In this document: positions 46,501 through 60,389 of the stretch, piece after piece
How positions within the stretch are numbered: position 1 is the first letter of the stretch
How the letters are laid out: each line of letters begins with the position of its first letter
From: Nymphaea colorata
Taxonomy: Eukaryota > Streptophyta > Magnoliopsida > Nymphaeales > Nymphaeaceae
Length of the DNA: 64,000 nt
Direction of reading: 5' to 3'
Assembly (NCBI RefSeq): GCF_008831285.2
Contig: NC_045142.1
Location: forward strand, 26,239,876-26,303,875
The notes under the pieces: generated by a model
What the model was told of the DNA's origin: nothing
Databases searched by the model: none
The model's input: the letters and a program-made list of their open reading frames with translations, nothing else
Translations under genes and position numbers: made by a program

Positions 46501-49500
46501 ACATTAATATATGAAGGCATCATAAGTCAAACATCCTCAGTGTCCAATAAATCATGATAATGTGTTGATAAAAGCAGCACAATGTTTGAACTGTATAGAA
46601 TAAGGTATTAACCTGATTAGTGCACAAATCATTCACTACCTGAAATACCACACTATCACCTGATACAGAAGCCTCCTAAACTCCAGGCATGTGTACAAAG
46701 ACCTTCTGACACCAACAAATTAGAGTTCCACCTAAATAGACCAATCACATATCCAGAGGATCCAACTACCTGGCAATCACTTTTTGCTATTGGCACTTCA
46801 TAATTTCATTCATCCAACCACATCTTAGCCTTAATGAAAAGCATGAACATTTAGGAGTACAAAATACAACTGTCAATAACTCAATTTAATCAACTTTCTT
46901 ATGCCTCATCAACTATTTTTCCCAATAAGGTTATTAAGTTGTCCTTCTAGAAACATTAATGAAACTAATAATTCAATTGCATTTGGGGATTAAAATCATT
47001 TTCATGATGTGCTGCAAGCATTATTCAAAAGCTTTTGTATCTCCAGTAAAATCTTGTATGTTTTGATACCTGTGAGAAACACTCAATAGGTTGCCAGTAA
47101 AACTTTCATTTACAAATATGATTATTGATCAACCACTTCTCAACTGGATATTTAAAATATGTAATAAAGAACTCCAGAAGTCTAATGGGCTAATAGCAAT
47201 TGTTGGCTGTAAATCACCAGTCACATATTCTTTTGGAAGCTTGTTAGGACAATTTAGCTACGATCCATAGAAATTTCATCTTCCCTATTGGCTATATCAA
47301 AAGGTCATTATTAACAGAAGCAGGTTGAAGTGAGCTGATTGAATCCAACAACAAACTTAATTGGGCCAATTTCAAAAGGTTCTAAGGGATCGAGGATCAA
47401 TCAAGTTATCAACAGTTTGGGTTGTGGTTGACATTCACATTAATAACATAGTCTAAAAAACTTTAGGCACTATGAAAAATCTCATTTCATATTAAAACTA
47501 TTACAACATAAGTCATTGAAAAAGAATTGCTCTTTCAAATGATCCTAATAATACTTTCCACACAAACATCACCATACCGACAACAAGTTTACTTGACTTT
47601 GGTCATTAAGCTAACAGATGGGATACATAACTTGCAAAGCTACTACAACGTTAAACTGTACTAATCATAGAACACTGCTAGAGGAAGGATAAGAAACAAT
47701 TCTAGTGCCAAGGAGGGATTGCATATAAGCCAATAGTTTCTTTCCTAATCAGGTATTGATAAGACAGTTACCTCAATGTATATGAAGTGTTCAGATTTCT
47801 CAATAATTGCGCAATATGCATTGTGAATGCTTTCCTCGGTTTGACTTGTTCCTGCAGACCATTGCCCAACACTCCTGACAACCTAGCACCAGAAAAATTT
47901 AAGGTGAATGTGCCATTTTTATGCCCTTAATTTCTGCAGCTTGAATTTTTCCAGTGCCAACAGACTACTAGTAAACTGGGATAAAGTTTATCACAATAAA
48001 TGAATGAGTTCATCCAGGTACACATATACAAGAATATCAGCGATCACTAATGAACTATTCAATAAAAAGATCCAGACATTGCTGTGGGAGGGAGTGTTAG
48101 ACTTGAGAGGCTTGTCAATGGGTCAGGTTTTGGTCCAACCTGAAAAATGACCCTGCGGTGTCAGGTCCAGACCTACTAAGGTTAAGTATTATGGAGGCAA
48201 ATTCACTTAGCCAAATTTAGGGCCCAACGTTAGGGTTTTAGGTAATTGAGTAGAATATACAGGATCCCATTTACAAGGCTGTAGGTGCAATACAGAAATT
48301 TATGTAAGGGACATGAATCTCACCCAAAGTGCAATTAAGATCCAGAAATTTTGCATGTAAAATACAAAAAATTTATTGAAATTGGTTTCTTATTCTATCC
48401 AAGACCAGATTCAGATCAGGCCTCCCTTGGGCAAGCCAGGTTACCAGGATTAAGTACCGCTGCCCTAATGTCAGATCCAGATCCAGAGCCAAATAAGTCC
48501 AGCTCAAGTTTGAAGTGATGATGGCTCCACAAATAGTTAGCATAGTTGGTCAACAAATTTAGACTTGGAGTAGCAGATGACACCTTATAAAGGTTTATAT
48601 ATAATACTCATGGTGCCATATTATTTCAGCCTAAGTCACATGGGTACTTCAATAAGGTCCACATACCCATGTCGCCGTACCCGTACCCAAATTGGGTACT
48701 TGGACACACTTTGGTATCTTTTAGATCCAAACTGATCAATTTTACTTTGATTTAATTTTTCCACCTTACTTTTCATTATATTCTTAGAGTTACTATTCAT
48801 TAACATATAATGTTTTTATTTATATCACTTGTTTATTAAAATCTTGCTTTCATTTTTAATTTTTTTGTGTTATTTTGCATATATACGTGTATATATCCTG
48901 TCGTACCCCCGTACCCACATTTTTAAAGTTGTTTTGTCCGTACCCATATCTCCGTACCCATACCCATGTGACTTAGATATTTTCAGCCCTCAAGAAGGGA
49001 TATGATGCTAAATGTGTCATGATATAAAAGCAAATTTTAAGATTGAATGTTGACATCAGCAAAAGACTCAGCAAGACCCTTTGTTTCAATCCAGAACAAA
49101 AATTTGCTCTTTGCAATTCCAATAGCATCAGTTGACAGAATTATGGAGTAAAAATGTGCACCATACTAGGGAATTTTAAAAAACAACAAAATTCATATAA
49201 CAGATAGGTGAAGACAAAATTAACCTGACAGCGACAGGAGCAGCAGGGACCAACTTGTGTAGCTTCATTTGTGGGAGTGTCAAATGTGAGCCTCTCCTGG
49301 GTATCCCACCACTCATCATTTTGTTGTTTAGATGTGTCTATCAACGGCTTTCCTTGAATACGTTTGGTACCATGATCATTAACAAACCCTTCCATCTGCA
49401 TATCTGGACCATGATCAACCTTCGACTTCCTATAAGAAAAGACATGGCTCCAGCTGGATACCATTCTCTGGTCAATGACATCAGGACTTATTCTTAGTTC

Positions 49501-52500
49501 GTTGCCTTTTGTGTCTCCAATAGCAATGTCCTTTCGGTCAGCCTCCTTAGGTAACAGCAGTGGGACATCTTGTACTGATGTCCTGGAGGCAGCAGAATAT
49601 TGGCATTTAAGTCCACAATTCTCATGCTGCTTGGGCTTAAGATCTATGGCACTATCTTTACCCATGTAATGTGGAATAACCATGTGATGTTGTGGAATAA
49701 GTAGAGGGATTGCTTGTTCATTTGGGGCTTTGTTTCTCTGTGTGAACAAAACAAGATCCCACATAAGGAATGTAACCATTTTCTACAATAGCCAATTAAT
49801 AATGTGGAAGAAATCAAACTTTAGCATAGTTCCAACGCTGGACAAAATGTCTTGCAACATCACGACAAGGGGGTCCCCATAGAGCACAGTGAACATCATG
49901 CCATGGCATTCGTGGATATTTTTCACGGTCCAATTCATCCTTCATGGTATCTTCCCAACAGTTTGGCTCAGACTCTCTGTAATTCATCGGAAACAAGTCA
50001 ACAACTAAAAAGGCGTCCAGAAGGACAGAACATTGCTAATTGAAATGTATAAGGGAGTTATTCCAAAAAGTGAGATGTATTTACCGGGGATTGTAATAGT
50101 CCTTGCCAGGCCATATCCGAGCAGGGAAATCATTAACTTCATGTTGAGGGTTGTCATAACGACCAAAACACAAGTCTAAACCCCCTATATAGCAAATTTG
50201 ATAGTCCACAATGACAATCTTTTCATGATGAGACCTGTAAGACATGAAGGTAATCTAAGTGTGCTATACGGAAGTCAATTGCAAAAACCAAGTGGAAGTA
50301 ATAGAATCACATAGTTAAAAAAGGAAAGAAAGAGAACATTAAAAGATATAGTCATTACCAGAGATAAATGCCAGTTGAGAAATGATCAGGATAACGCAGA
50401 ACTTTCACATTCTCATGAATGCTAAGAAGTCGCCGCTTGCTATATACACTGTTGATCTTCAATGCAAGTGGAACTTCCTTGTATAGAAGTATATAGATCT
50501 GTATAATACAAATAAATTCAGCATGTTTTTGCCCCATGATATATACAATTAAATTTAAATAAGATGCAATTTTTTGCATAAAGTACTGGGATCTCTATGC
50601 TCCATTTCATACAAATGATTTGGCATACTTTTTCATGATTATCCAGATAATGGATTAATATTGCTGAATTTCCAGAAACCAAGGAAACATACGATTTAGT
50701 TTCCAGCAGATAAGTAGAATCTACAGTTTGTGATGGAGAAGATGATTTTTAGCAAGTGATAAGACAAAATCATTAAGCCAATTCTCCTGATAGACTTAGG
50801 GAGCATTACTAAAGCAAACTGGACTTCCATATCTGTGTTTTGGTTGTTCCTACTCCTACACATCATAGAATCAACAGGAACCAGGTTTAGATACCTGAAC
50901 CCCTTGCTTAGCTTTTTCTTCCAGCAAAACATCAAGTCGAGAGGAGTCATGAACACTAAAAGGGCGGCGTAAGTACAGTTCTGGGCATAGCCACCAACCA
51001 GTTATGAAAATCTGCACATACCCTTCAGGCTAATCAGCAATAATAAGTTCACATCTGGAAAGACCAAACCAAATCTCATACAATTTATATACCTCTGATT
51101 TTGCACCTTCTATTGATGATGCAATTGCTTCAAATGCTGCTTTTCCATCAATGAACCATTGAGCTTGACTCCCATCTTCATTCAAACCCCTTAGAGGAGC
51201 AAAAGCACCAAATCTATGAGGATAACACCAGCCTTCAGGCGGTCGTAAAGCGGCATCATTTACTGAAACAACCCAATCATGGACTTTGGCCTTATTACTG
51301 GTCCTCAACTTTAAGGTCCTGGTCCCGCAAGACACCTTTTGAGAAATTGAAACATCAGCAAAATATTCTTGTACTAGACAAATGTTCTCTTTCTAGAAAC
51401 AATTTGACCTATTATTTTAGAGTAAGAGTATCGATGAAAACGATAAGTGTTCTCCATCCCTGAAAAACCTCTAAACAGTGACCTGTGTTGCAGGAAGATA
51501 AGTATTTGAAAGGGCTTGAAGGAGCCCAATGGTGCGTTCAGGATACTGCAAAATTTTTTAGTACATTGTGATGTTAAAACTATGGCTCCTTTTTAGGAAT
51601 AGTTGCCAAAACAGAACATATTAAAACTCCAAGACCCGTATGAACATTTGGAGGTTTCCTCGTAAAGGAGCTGTAAAACAAAGTAAACAAACTTGTAGTG
51701 CAAGGTTAAGCAGGCAGTCTTTCCGGCTAAACATATCAGCATCCTCTCAGTGATAAGGAAGAAAAGTTTTTTAACCTAAAGCCTATGATATTTCTCAGAT
51801 CAATTCCAGTTGTCCACAGATATTTGGGATGCATTTAACATAGCATTTTCAATTTGTTCCTAAAATCAAGATATGCAGTCGTATTTTTCATACTTCCACT
51901 TTTTTTTTATAAATGTTCATAAACCACAAATCTTAGCCGGTCGCCTTGTAAAGTAGCATTTAGGGGAGCATCTTGCAGGTAGAGGCAGGTGAAAGAGTCA
52001 TAAATATTAAGTTGTTAATACAACTTGGACCACTCCTCTCTCCAAAAACACTCACAAATTCAAGTCGGTTTTCTGAATAAGTAGCAGAAATTGCAAGGAT
52101 ACTCACAGTGAACCCACAGCGCAGAGGATTTTTCTCCTTTGTATCTTCTGCAAGAGAAACCCTAGTCCCACCATTGCCATCAGAAGGTGGAAGTACATCA
52201 AAAACAACTATATCCAAAAGTTTATCCTCAAAAGGATCTTCCAGAAAAGCCAAAAACCCTGGTTTTAGAACTGCCCAAACCTGTGAAAAGCAAGTCATCA
52301 GTTACCGCAAATGCAATGCAAAAGGTTAGGTAGCTTCAGATGCACAAGTTTATTTCATATTCAATAAAACATATACATATGCAGCCATGCGTGTAACAGA
52401 AGGAGCAAAGCAAACCTAAACAAGTAAAGGAAATCATAAATGGGCATTATGATCTTGAATTGAATGTAGGAGATGAAATTATGCATGAAAACTTTTCTAT

Positions 52501-55500
52501 CCATCCACCAACTACAGAAAGGCATCATATGTGGATCCTACAGGACAAGATTTACTAAAACCAACTGTTTTCCTATGATTTATTCAGCAGGCAAACTGAG
52601 TGTACAAGACTGAGACATGACTCGCCTCAGTTCCAATATGAGCTTATTAAGTGACTGCCATCAGCAACTAGGTTGATGACATCATCAAGCAACAGGTTAT
52701 TTGGGGCTTGGCTAGATAGATAACTTTCCTAGGAGTGCCCAGCTGTTGATGAATGATGATACTGAAAGGACAAGACGATGACTAGGTCTCACACACTCAC
52801 ACAGAGAGGCAAATGAATTTCCATAAAACAGCTTAGTTTCTAGTTTGTACCTTTGTAGATTAACCATGAAATGCCTAGCCAGCCAGAAACTAGCTTCTTA
52901 GATAAACATGTCAACATCAAAAAGCACACGCCCATAGGAGAAGAGAAAATCCATTACTAAGAAAAATACCAACAAGTTCAGTTGATTTTAAGCATTCATC
53001 AACTTTCTCTTTTCATGTCCTTAAAATCTAAAGATGATTTCCATTAAACAGTTCCATGCCTGCAGAACAAATCCGTCAAATATGCCCTACAAAATTATAA
53101 TATTCTGAAGAAAAGGTCAATTTTATGAGTTCTTCCAGACCTGCAGTAGTACCAAAAACACTTACCCACATATGTTTAACTGAGTGGAGAAGTTTTGGAG
53201 CTCACAATGAGAACAATCATGCACTTAAGCTCATTGAACTATATAAGCTTGCAGTTCAGCTCAAGCTTACTTATTTAAGGCATAAGTGGAAAATTTTGGC
53301 TCAAGGTCTAGCCTCAAGAATATTTCTCCGTTCTTACATCAACTTGACTCCCAAATTTCCAGGAACAGCATAACATGATAAAGATTAACAGTCATACGGC
53401 TCATACATATCCCATATGAACATATGGAACAGAAAAGAGCCATTTTTTTGTTCTAGAAGCAGTATATTACAAGATGGAACAACTTGTGAAGGATCAGAAA
53501 CTTGGAGCTAGTTAAAGAGAGTTTAAATACAGTGCTTTAATTAGATCAAAGATTTATAGCAAGGACGAAAATACCGTCAAATCACAATTATAAGCATCAG
53601 GAGGAAAAAGAAGAACCCCTAAATCTGTACCTTTTGCCAATTACTATTGCAACAATCAAACAGAGGGCATAAACAACAGCAACTACTGACATCCTTCTGA
53701 ATGTTAGGCAGATGTTTCACCATAACATAATCCTCCTTTAGCTTATGTCCATACTCGGGAAGAAAAGACAATGTTGAGACCTCCAGAAATCTGCAGACCT
53801 AAAATTCATAAATTCTATGGTTACTTTTTGCACAAGACAGAAAACAGAAAATGCAAGCCAGTCAAATTTCACAAAGCATATGGGTTAAAAATTCACATCT
53901 AAAAGTCAATATGAACTGCTAAGGATTATATGCAGAAGGCATTCAATTCAAGAACTCAATCAAAATGGGTAAAACAGGTTCCGTATGGATTGGAAACTAA
54001 ATTAACATATGGTTAAGTAAAAATCTCATGTCGGCATTCTAAGGTATTAGCACCAACTCTGTGAATAGATAATAGTTCATTATATCTAGTAATATTAAAT
54101 ACCCATTAGCTGAGCTGCTGAGCAAATACTGAACTGGCTTTGTCCAGAATGAAACCTAACCAGCAAAGGGTACTGATAGAACTAGTCTCACACATGTTTC
54201 ATGGGTCAAGTTATTTATGTGCCTCTGCTGGAGAAGGGGCACTTTATAATTCAACAGGAACACTCTGGAAGTCTAAGCCTGGTGGCATACATTATCACAG
54301 CAGCCAGTGTTTCAATGGATCAATATAGACACACATGTATGCAAACAGACACACAGACAAAAAATAATGGCCCCTGACCAAATGGCATCCACTCTCCCCA
54401 CCTCCCAACATGCATGTGCCTGAGTTGTGTGTGTGTGTGTGTCTATGTGCACAAGAGAGAAAGAGGGAGAGAGAGAGTTAATGGGGGAGAAGGAGTCCCT
54501 ATAAGCTTGTTTTGGAGATGGAAACAAATGTGGCATAATACCATTTAATGATTAATCCTGATGGACTTCAGGAACAAAGTAATGAATCATTACAAAAATG
54601 GCCAGGCCTACGAGAAATAAAGTGACAACTGCCATCCAAAGTTTTCACATTATCTTACAATAGTTTAAGGCTTTTTAGTCAGCCCACACACTTTGTCTCC
54701 AGACCGTTGCAGCAAATATGCAATACAATCCTGAGAGGATTTCTCATCCTTGCCACTAGAGGGATTAACAAATACGTAAACAATCCACTATGCCTGCTAG
54801 ATGTTACAATATGTTGGTTTATTAAGATCGAGCCACCTCTATGAATATGGTTTTCCTCATTCCCGTAACACATTTGCCAGGTTGGGACAAAGACCTGTAA
54901 TTTGATAAAAGTATTTTGTAGTTAAATCATTTGAAAAAATGTGTTCATTAGAATAATAGAATTGTTACTTTCTGCAGAGTAAATATTCCCATGAATAGGC
55001 TCTTTCACAAATGAGTCAAAGAACCTTCTGCAACTACAGTAGACAATGCTTGAAGATATCACACAACATTTACTCCAAAAGAGTTTAAGGAATTAGATCC
55101 TCATAAATACAATGGTAATATTGGGAAATTTAAATAAAGGAAAATAAGCCAAAGCTAAAGATTCAAAATATTGCAATATGTGACCAACCATAATATACAC
55201 TTGTAACAGGCACTATAAAGGAACAAGAATAATAACAATTTAATGGATGCACGAATCTGGAAGTGAATTCAGCTAGAAAGTGCAAGTGAGTGTGCAGCCT
55301 AATGATGCATGTCATTCTTGTCTACAAGGAGTGGGAGAGTGGTTGTTACTTTCAGAAAATCAAGCATACCTCCCTAGAGTTCACTATATCCATGTTCCCC
55401 AAGAAATGATTTAGATATCCCTGCATTGCAACCTTTGCTCTATCTGAAATAGACCGTTCTCGTCCTAGTGCTGGTTTAATCATTGGCAAAGCTGCACGTG

Positions 55501-57762
55501 AAGGAACATTCCTGTTCCAAAAAACATGATCACCTAAATCTTCACAAAATACTTTTGAGTTCACATGTTTTCTAGTTCATATACACTACATATGACATCC
55601 TCATTGAATTACAAGCAGGAATTTGTGTGCACATATTTCAATGTATATATTATAGACCATGCAAGAGAGTAGAGAGAGAGAGAGAAGGCAACATAGGGGA
55701 TGGACATCATTGTCCAGTATTGGAGAATGCAAGAGGCAGCAAACAAATGTAAGGGAGCTCTAGAAAAAGATCTCCAGAAAGTTCAAGTTGTCAACAGAAT
55801 GAAAATTGCTATGCAGACAGACGAAGATTATGAAACAAAATTCCCATATTTTAGAGTGGTCAGAAAAAGCATATAATTTTATACAAAAAATTATACAAAT
55901 TCTACATGCTTGTGAAATGATTTTGCTTGGTATTTATATATAACATAATGTTGATTGTCAAGAGGTGATCAAATGTACATTGAACAAACCAGACTTTGTA
56001 TTGAACAATTGAATCTTAGAACAGTACAGAAAACTGATTGCATAATAATATCATTTTGGATTGTGGGTTTCAGGGAACACCTGTTCCTATTTACATAGTT
56101 TTCTTCGTGTGGTAGTGCTGCAGCAACATAATCAGCTTCATCTTCATCTTGTGCAACTACAATTTGCTCACCTATACCCAAGTTTTGAAGCCATTCTTTC
56201 GCCTTGCATGTGAAACATAAACAAACATGACTTAGAATTGGTAATTTTTCAAAAGTAGGCTACACATTGTTTACTGGATATGTATGCAGCAATCTGTTTA
56301 CTAAGCATGCAACAAACAAAGTTGCTATAGATATCTAACTGACAAAATAATACATGCTTCATGTTGAACATGGTAGAAGGTACTCCAGAAAACTTATCAA
56401 CAAAAGTAAATCAGATAATAAAAGGATAATGCAGAAAACTTACCTGTTCTTGTTTCTCATGAAATTCCTCGATGATTGCACGCTTTTTCAAAGCAAAATG
56501 GAGAAAGAAAACCTGTGAAGCTTTCTTCACCAATTGCCACTTGAACTGGAAAAGGAAAGAAGGTTTCACTACAAATATGCATGTTTATTTTTCCTACTGA
56601 ATACAAGCAAAAGTATCAAAAACGTAGTGTCATAATTTTCTAGATGAGGAAAGGAGAAAATGCACATCAAGCTTTCAAACCAAGCTGCAAGCCACCCTTT
56701 TGTTATAAAATAGATCTTTCGCAAGGCTTAATTTAGTATTTCGTTCTACAAACCTTGTTTGACCCAAAACAAATTCCAAAACTGACAACTATGTTACAGG
56801 GAATAAGGTTTTTCATTATTCCAAAGTGCTAGTAGATACCAAAGGAACATAACCTTTCTCGGATTTTGGTAGCATTCAGCTGATCTCTGGTAAAAAAAAA
56901 AAATGCTAACTGCTATAACGACTAAAAGGCGTATATTATCCCTTTAAAACAATGCTTTATAGCTCTTTAGAACTTCAGCATTCTTTCTAGCAATAATTAG
57001 TGCCGAAGTCAACACAGTGCTGTTGATCAAAGACGTTTCAGTACACAGGCAGTCAATAATTCATTATCGCTTAAAAAAAAGTAGAAAGAAAAAAAAATTA
57101 AAAGTAGAAAGAAATGAACATGCCCTCGTTAATTTGTCTGCTATTCAGAGGAACTGTTCCTAACTCCCTTAGATTACAAGGACTTTGTTTGCATCCAATT
57201 ATAGATGTCCACTTTAACATTCATGCATCTAAAGAATAATCATAACGTAAAAAATTAGCATCAAAAGAAACCAAAGAAAGGTGTATTTCCTTAGGTTCAG
57301 TTGAAAACCAATAAAATCGTCTGAAACCACGTAGAGCACTTAAAATCCGATAAACCAGTTTTGTCTTTTATGCAGAAAATGTTACAGAAACGGTTCGATT
57401 CAAATAACTACTTTCTTAGGTACAACGACGCTTAAAAAGATCCAATGCTAACCGATCAACGAAACAAGAACCAAAGGAAAGATTCATTAAATAACTATGT
57501 TCCAGAGACTGAATGAGACGCGTGCCTGCTTGTACTGAAACTCGATGGTATACGTGAGCAGCGCAGGCGTAATATCGCTCGCATCCGGCTGCGAGATAGA
57601 GAGGACCGTCGCCTTAGGCAGTTCATCAAAGATCCACGTTGGTTCCGGCCCCCAGAGGAACGAGTAACGAGACGAGGCGGCCAGGGGTGTCTCCGACGGC
57701 ATTGGGAAATAGTCGTGAGCCCCGTCACCAAAGATGAACCGATCCGACGATTCCTCAGACAT
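43578..57762 (-). CDS. PLDZ1: Phospholipase D zeta (PX-PH-PLD type)
   Basis: Complete gene for a C2-less PLD that hydrolyses phosphatidylcholine to phosphatidic acid, independent of calcium and needing PIP2 in its family; in Arabidopsis this subfamily acts in auxin response, root growth and phosphate starvation. Twenty exons, about 1110 residues: 57526-57762, 56444-56545, 56081-56202, 55370-55511, 53631-53798, 52107-52280, 51093-51335, 50895-51011, 50359-50498, 50085-50234, 49820-49976, 49225-49737, 47772-47882, 46290-46436, 46018-46215, 45729-45830, 45266-45397, 44664-44729, 43925-43986, 43578-43827. PX spans exons 1-5, a Cys cluster ([11 protein letters not shown]) ends exon 5, PH spans exons 6-7. 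The HKD motifs are H485-x-K487-x4-D492 (exon 10) and H911-x-K913-x4-D918 (exon 16). The C-terminus ENDS ASPQVFH as in the family. Start ATG 57762. The exon 1 donor is ambiguous (GC at 57525 or GT six bases on). Symbol follows the zeta1 type; zeta1 versus zeta2 is not settled. Confidence 0.96.
44876..45003. repeat. Tandem duplication, period 63 bp, in a PLD zeta intron
   Basis: Copies run 44876-44938 and 44939-45003, both beginning CACAGCAAGCAATTTTT and ending AAATATGCCCATGCA. A few substitutions separate them. They lie in the intron between exons 17 and 18, well away from the splice sites. Confidence 0.93.
48090..48500. mobile_element. Decayed dispersed repeat in PLD zeta intron 12
   Basis: GGGTCAGGTTTTGGTCCAAC and repeated GTCAGGTCCAGA/TCAGATCCAGA-type motifs resemble the internal part of common plant hAT MITEs. 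Ends are not definable. Listed because it neighbours the intact MITE at 48631. Confidence 0.3.
48631..48976. mobile_element. MITE in PLD zeta intron 12, Mutator-like by ends and flanks
   Basis: Terminal inverted repeat CTAAGTCACATGGGTA on the left and TACCCATGTGACTTAG on the right, a perfect 16-bp match. Subterminal repeats of TACCC/CCGTACCC lie at both ends. Flanks are ATTATTTCAGC (48620-48630) and ATATTTTCAGC (48977-48987), 9 of 11 matching, fitting a decayed 9-11 bp target duplication. 346 bp, non-coding. Confidence 0.82.
54420..54480. repeat. (GT)n and (GA)n microsatellites in a PLD zeta intron
   Basis: A (GT)n run at about 54425-54443 is followed by GA-rich repeats at 54453-54478, in the large intron between exons 4 and 5. 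A second GA run lies at 55669-55684 in the intron between exons 3 and 4. Confidence 0.9.
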
Positions 57763-58210
57763 CAACCGCCTCTCTTCCGCCACTTCGCCCTCCCGGCCAG
57801 CTCAAATTCCGTCCGCAGCGCGTGAGTATTTGGCGACGCCGTCGCCGCTGAACCCCGAGCTCCAACAATCTCCTCCTTCGACAAAGGGTCGGAGAACCTA
57901 GTGAGTCGGAGGCAACAAAACCTCCATGCCCAGCGGATTCAGAAGTAGCGTCACAGAGCAAGCGAGAGAGAGAGAGAGAAAGCTTGTTCGTTTCCCTCAG
58001 GCGTCGCGCTCACAACCACGAAGCAGGCTCGGCAATCCAGGGAAGTGGTTGGTTGAAGCGGTTGGGTATTTATAATCCCGACGAAGGCGGGAGAATTCGG
58101 CTGGAATGACGAATCGGTTCTGCTCGGATCTGAGTCCGATAAGCCGAGACACAACACCCTTAATTTTTTAACGGTTCGGGTCCGTTCTTCGGATCGATGT
58201 ATATCATTAG
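57763..58210 (-). promoter_or_regulatory. 5' leader and promoter region of PLD zeta
   Basis: GC-rich sequence (57763-57950) directly upstream of the ATG, then a (CT)n tract on the minus strand (57962-57979 as GA on plus) of the kind found in plant leaders. AT-rich sequence follows beyond 58150. A TATA element was not fixed. Confidence 0.5.
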
Positions 58211-59145
58211 CTGGCATGAAATTCCAGTGAAGTATTGATGGTACTCTTGCTCGGGCTAAGCTTTACCAAGTTAGAACTAGTTGGATCTAGCGTAATCGGA
58301 TCTAGATCCAGTCAAAAATATGGTTATCTAAAACTTGCTTTGGATCTCGTTGGTTTACGATTTGATTGTGGGTCTAATTGTTCTGTGATGCTCAATGATA
58401 GATCAAAACCGAGAGGTACCATGTTGTTCTTTCACTAAATTGGATTTATTTCCTTAATAACAATCAATACAAACAATGGTAAGCTAGCACCATTATCATT
58501 GACCATCCGAACGATTTGGTTAATCTGATCTCAATAATTCAAATCAAATATGCTCAGATCGGACTTATATAACTATGTGAAAACCATACATTGGTTAAGT
58601 CAATGTATTTGATATTCAAGACAACTATTTTGACGTCAATTGGTCGCTTCGATCCAAATATTCAAATGATTGATACCAGTGTTAAACGTGCATTTCATAG
58701 AGGTGGGAATGGGTCATCAAGCCACACCTGAATCTGGATCCAATCGGCTGTGAAGATCCCAAAAGAGGATGGATGCAAATTTGAGCTCATCGGATCTGGA
58801 TTTGAAAACGAACCCAGATCTAAAATCCACACCTTTTTGGATTTAGGTTGCTTACGAAAGCCGACTCGTTTCGGTGAAACTGGGTCGTATCGGGTTTAGT
58901 GAGTCTTAGCCGTTTCTCTGGGGGAAGGACTCGGCTTAGGCGTGTTCATTCAGAAGTTTTTTGGCGGTACGTAAACAGATCCACGGCACCAAAAGATATT
59001 CCAAAACGATACCTTTTCCCTCAATTATTGAAGGCGACACTTTTATTTCAAATCTTTTCCATATTCGTCCTTGAAACATATGTCAATGACAAATCCAGCT
59101 CCGAATCGCCAAATTTATTCCCTTATTAAAAAAACATGATGGGTC
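58211..59145. other. Intergenic stretch, no gene recognised
   Basis: Contains decayed repeat motifs (GGATCTAGATCCA, GGATCTGGATTTG, about 58270-58830) resembling hAT-type MITE remnants. No coding frame is supported. Confidence 0.35.
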
Positions 59146-59726
59146 CAGCTGAAGAGTTTCAATCACAATTTCATATAACAATTTCAACGAATTTTAGTTG
59201 TCACGTTTCTTCAATATCTTAAAAACAAAATCACTACATAAAATGCATTTTTTTCCTGAAAAAAATGCGATAAATTAAATAGCTATTTAAAGCTTCAAAA
59301 AAACACATTTTTTTGGAAAACCCGTTAAAAACAAAAAACACATTTTTAACGTGTTTTTTCACATTTTTTTCACGTTTTCAGTTTTTTAATGCCAAATAGT
59401 TTTTTTTTTCATTTTTTATTTGTTACAAATCTACTTATCTTTTGATGTTTGTGTTATTAGTTTCTCATTTATTTTATTTTTTTCTCATTTTTAGTTTTTT
59501 AAAATTTTTAAAAATTTACCGTATTTTTTTTTCCCTTTTTTTTCAAACTCGCCATATTATACCCAAGAAAAACCCCGCCATTTAAAACTCCGAGACGTGA
59601 TTCGTTACTATAGTCTAAAGTATAGGTGAACTTGTGTATAGCAAAACCAGTAATAAGACAGGGATGGATGTGTCAATTGGCTATGAACCAACAAAACTTT
59701 CATGCAGTAAGTGTGATGCACCCTTT
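59146..59726. repeat. Diverged direct repeat, copy 1
   Basis: Shares with copy 2 (61620-62016) the landmarks TAACAATTTCAACGAATTTT (59176), TAGTCTAAAG with GAACTTGTGTATAGCAAAA (59611), TAAGACAGGGATGGATGTGT, and CTTCATGCAGTA. An extra A/T-rich block at 59240-59600, with ACGTGTTTTTTCAC motifs, lies between the first two landmarks here. A similar block lies before copy 2 at 61318-61450. Confidence 0.8.
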
Positions 59727-60175
59727 ACCTTTCCCCTCCTTCTAAAGGTGGTGATGTAAGGAAAGCCAAATCTTATCACATCAGATTGGTAACTCAAATA
59801 TGCTCCAATGTGTCACATCAGGAATGAGGACAGTGGAAGCAAATGACTTCATCCAAGCAGTAATAATGAAGAAACCATACAACTAATAGTTGTTGGGAGG
59901 TCCACCTGTCTGAAGAGTTCAGCTTAGATCATTAAAATTGAATTGAGGACAAATTCTTTCAGGACCAAATTTCTATTGAGGGACAACCATTTGGCTATAA
60001 CTTCAGATATGGGACCCATTTTTTTTTTATTTCCTTAATAGGGGACTCAGTTTTGCCTTACAACTTTTAAATAGAGGTCGATATTCCCTAATGCCCTTCT
60101 TACTCCAATTAAAGCATGAAATATGAAAAGAATGACAATGGCATTCATTTGTTTCTTTGAGAACACTTTTCACTT

Positions 60176-60389
60176 GGGGGGCGTTTGATTTGATGGTTTA
60201 GAATTTTGATTTCAGAATGATTGAAAATTTCAGAATCATAATTCCTCCACAAACTGGAATGAAATCAAAATTCCAGGTTTTAGTTTCCTAATTCCAAAAA
60301 ATACCTCATTTGTTTAATAATTATGATTTCGTAAAAAAATAAACATTTTTATTGTAAAATTCCATGATTCTGGGTATATCAAACACCCT
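60176..60389. mobile_element. Foldback MITE, PIF/Harbinger-like
   Basis: Ends GGGGGGCGTTTGAT and ATCAAACACCCT form an inverted repeat, with possible 3-bp CTT duplications (60173-60175 and 60390-60392). The interior folds back further: GAATTTTGATTTC on one side pairs with GAAATCAAAATTCC on the other. Similar GGG..GTTTGAT ends are common in Tourist/Harbinger-type plant MITEs. Family assignment is tentative. Confidence 0.6.

Noticed and set aside
57763-57783. Seven-residue upstream extension of PLD zeta
   Set aside because: It would begin at GTG; ATG 57762 is the first start codon in frame.
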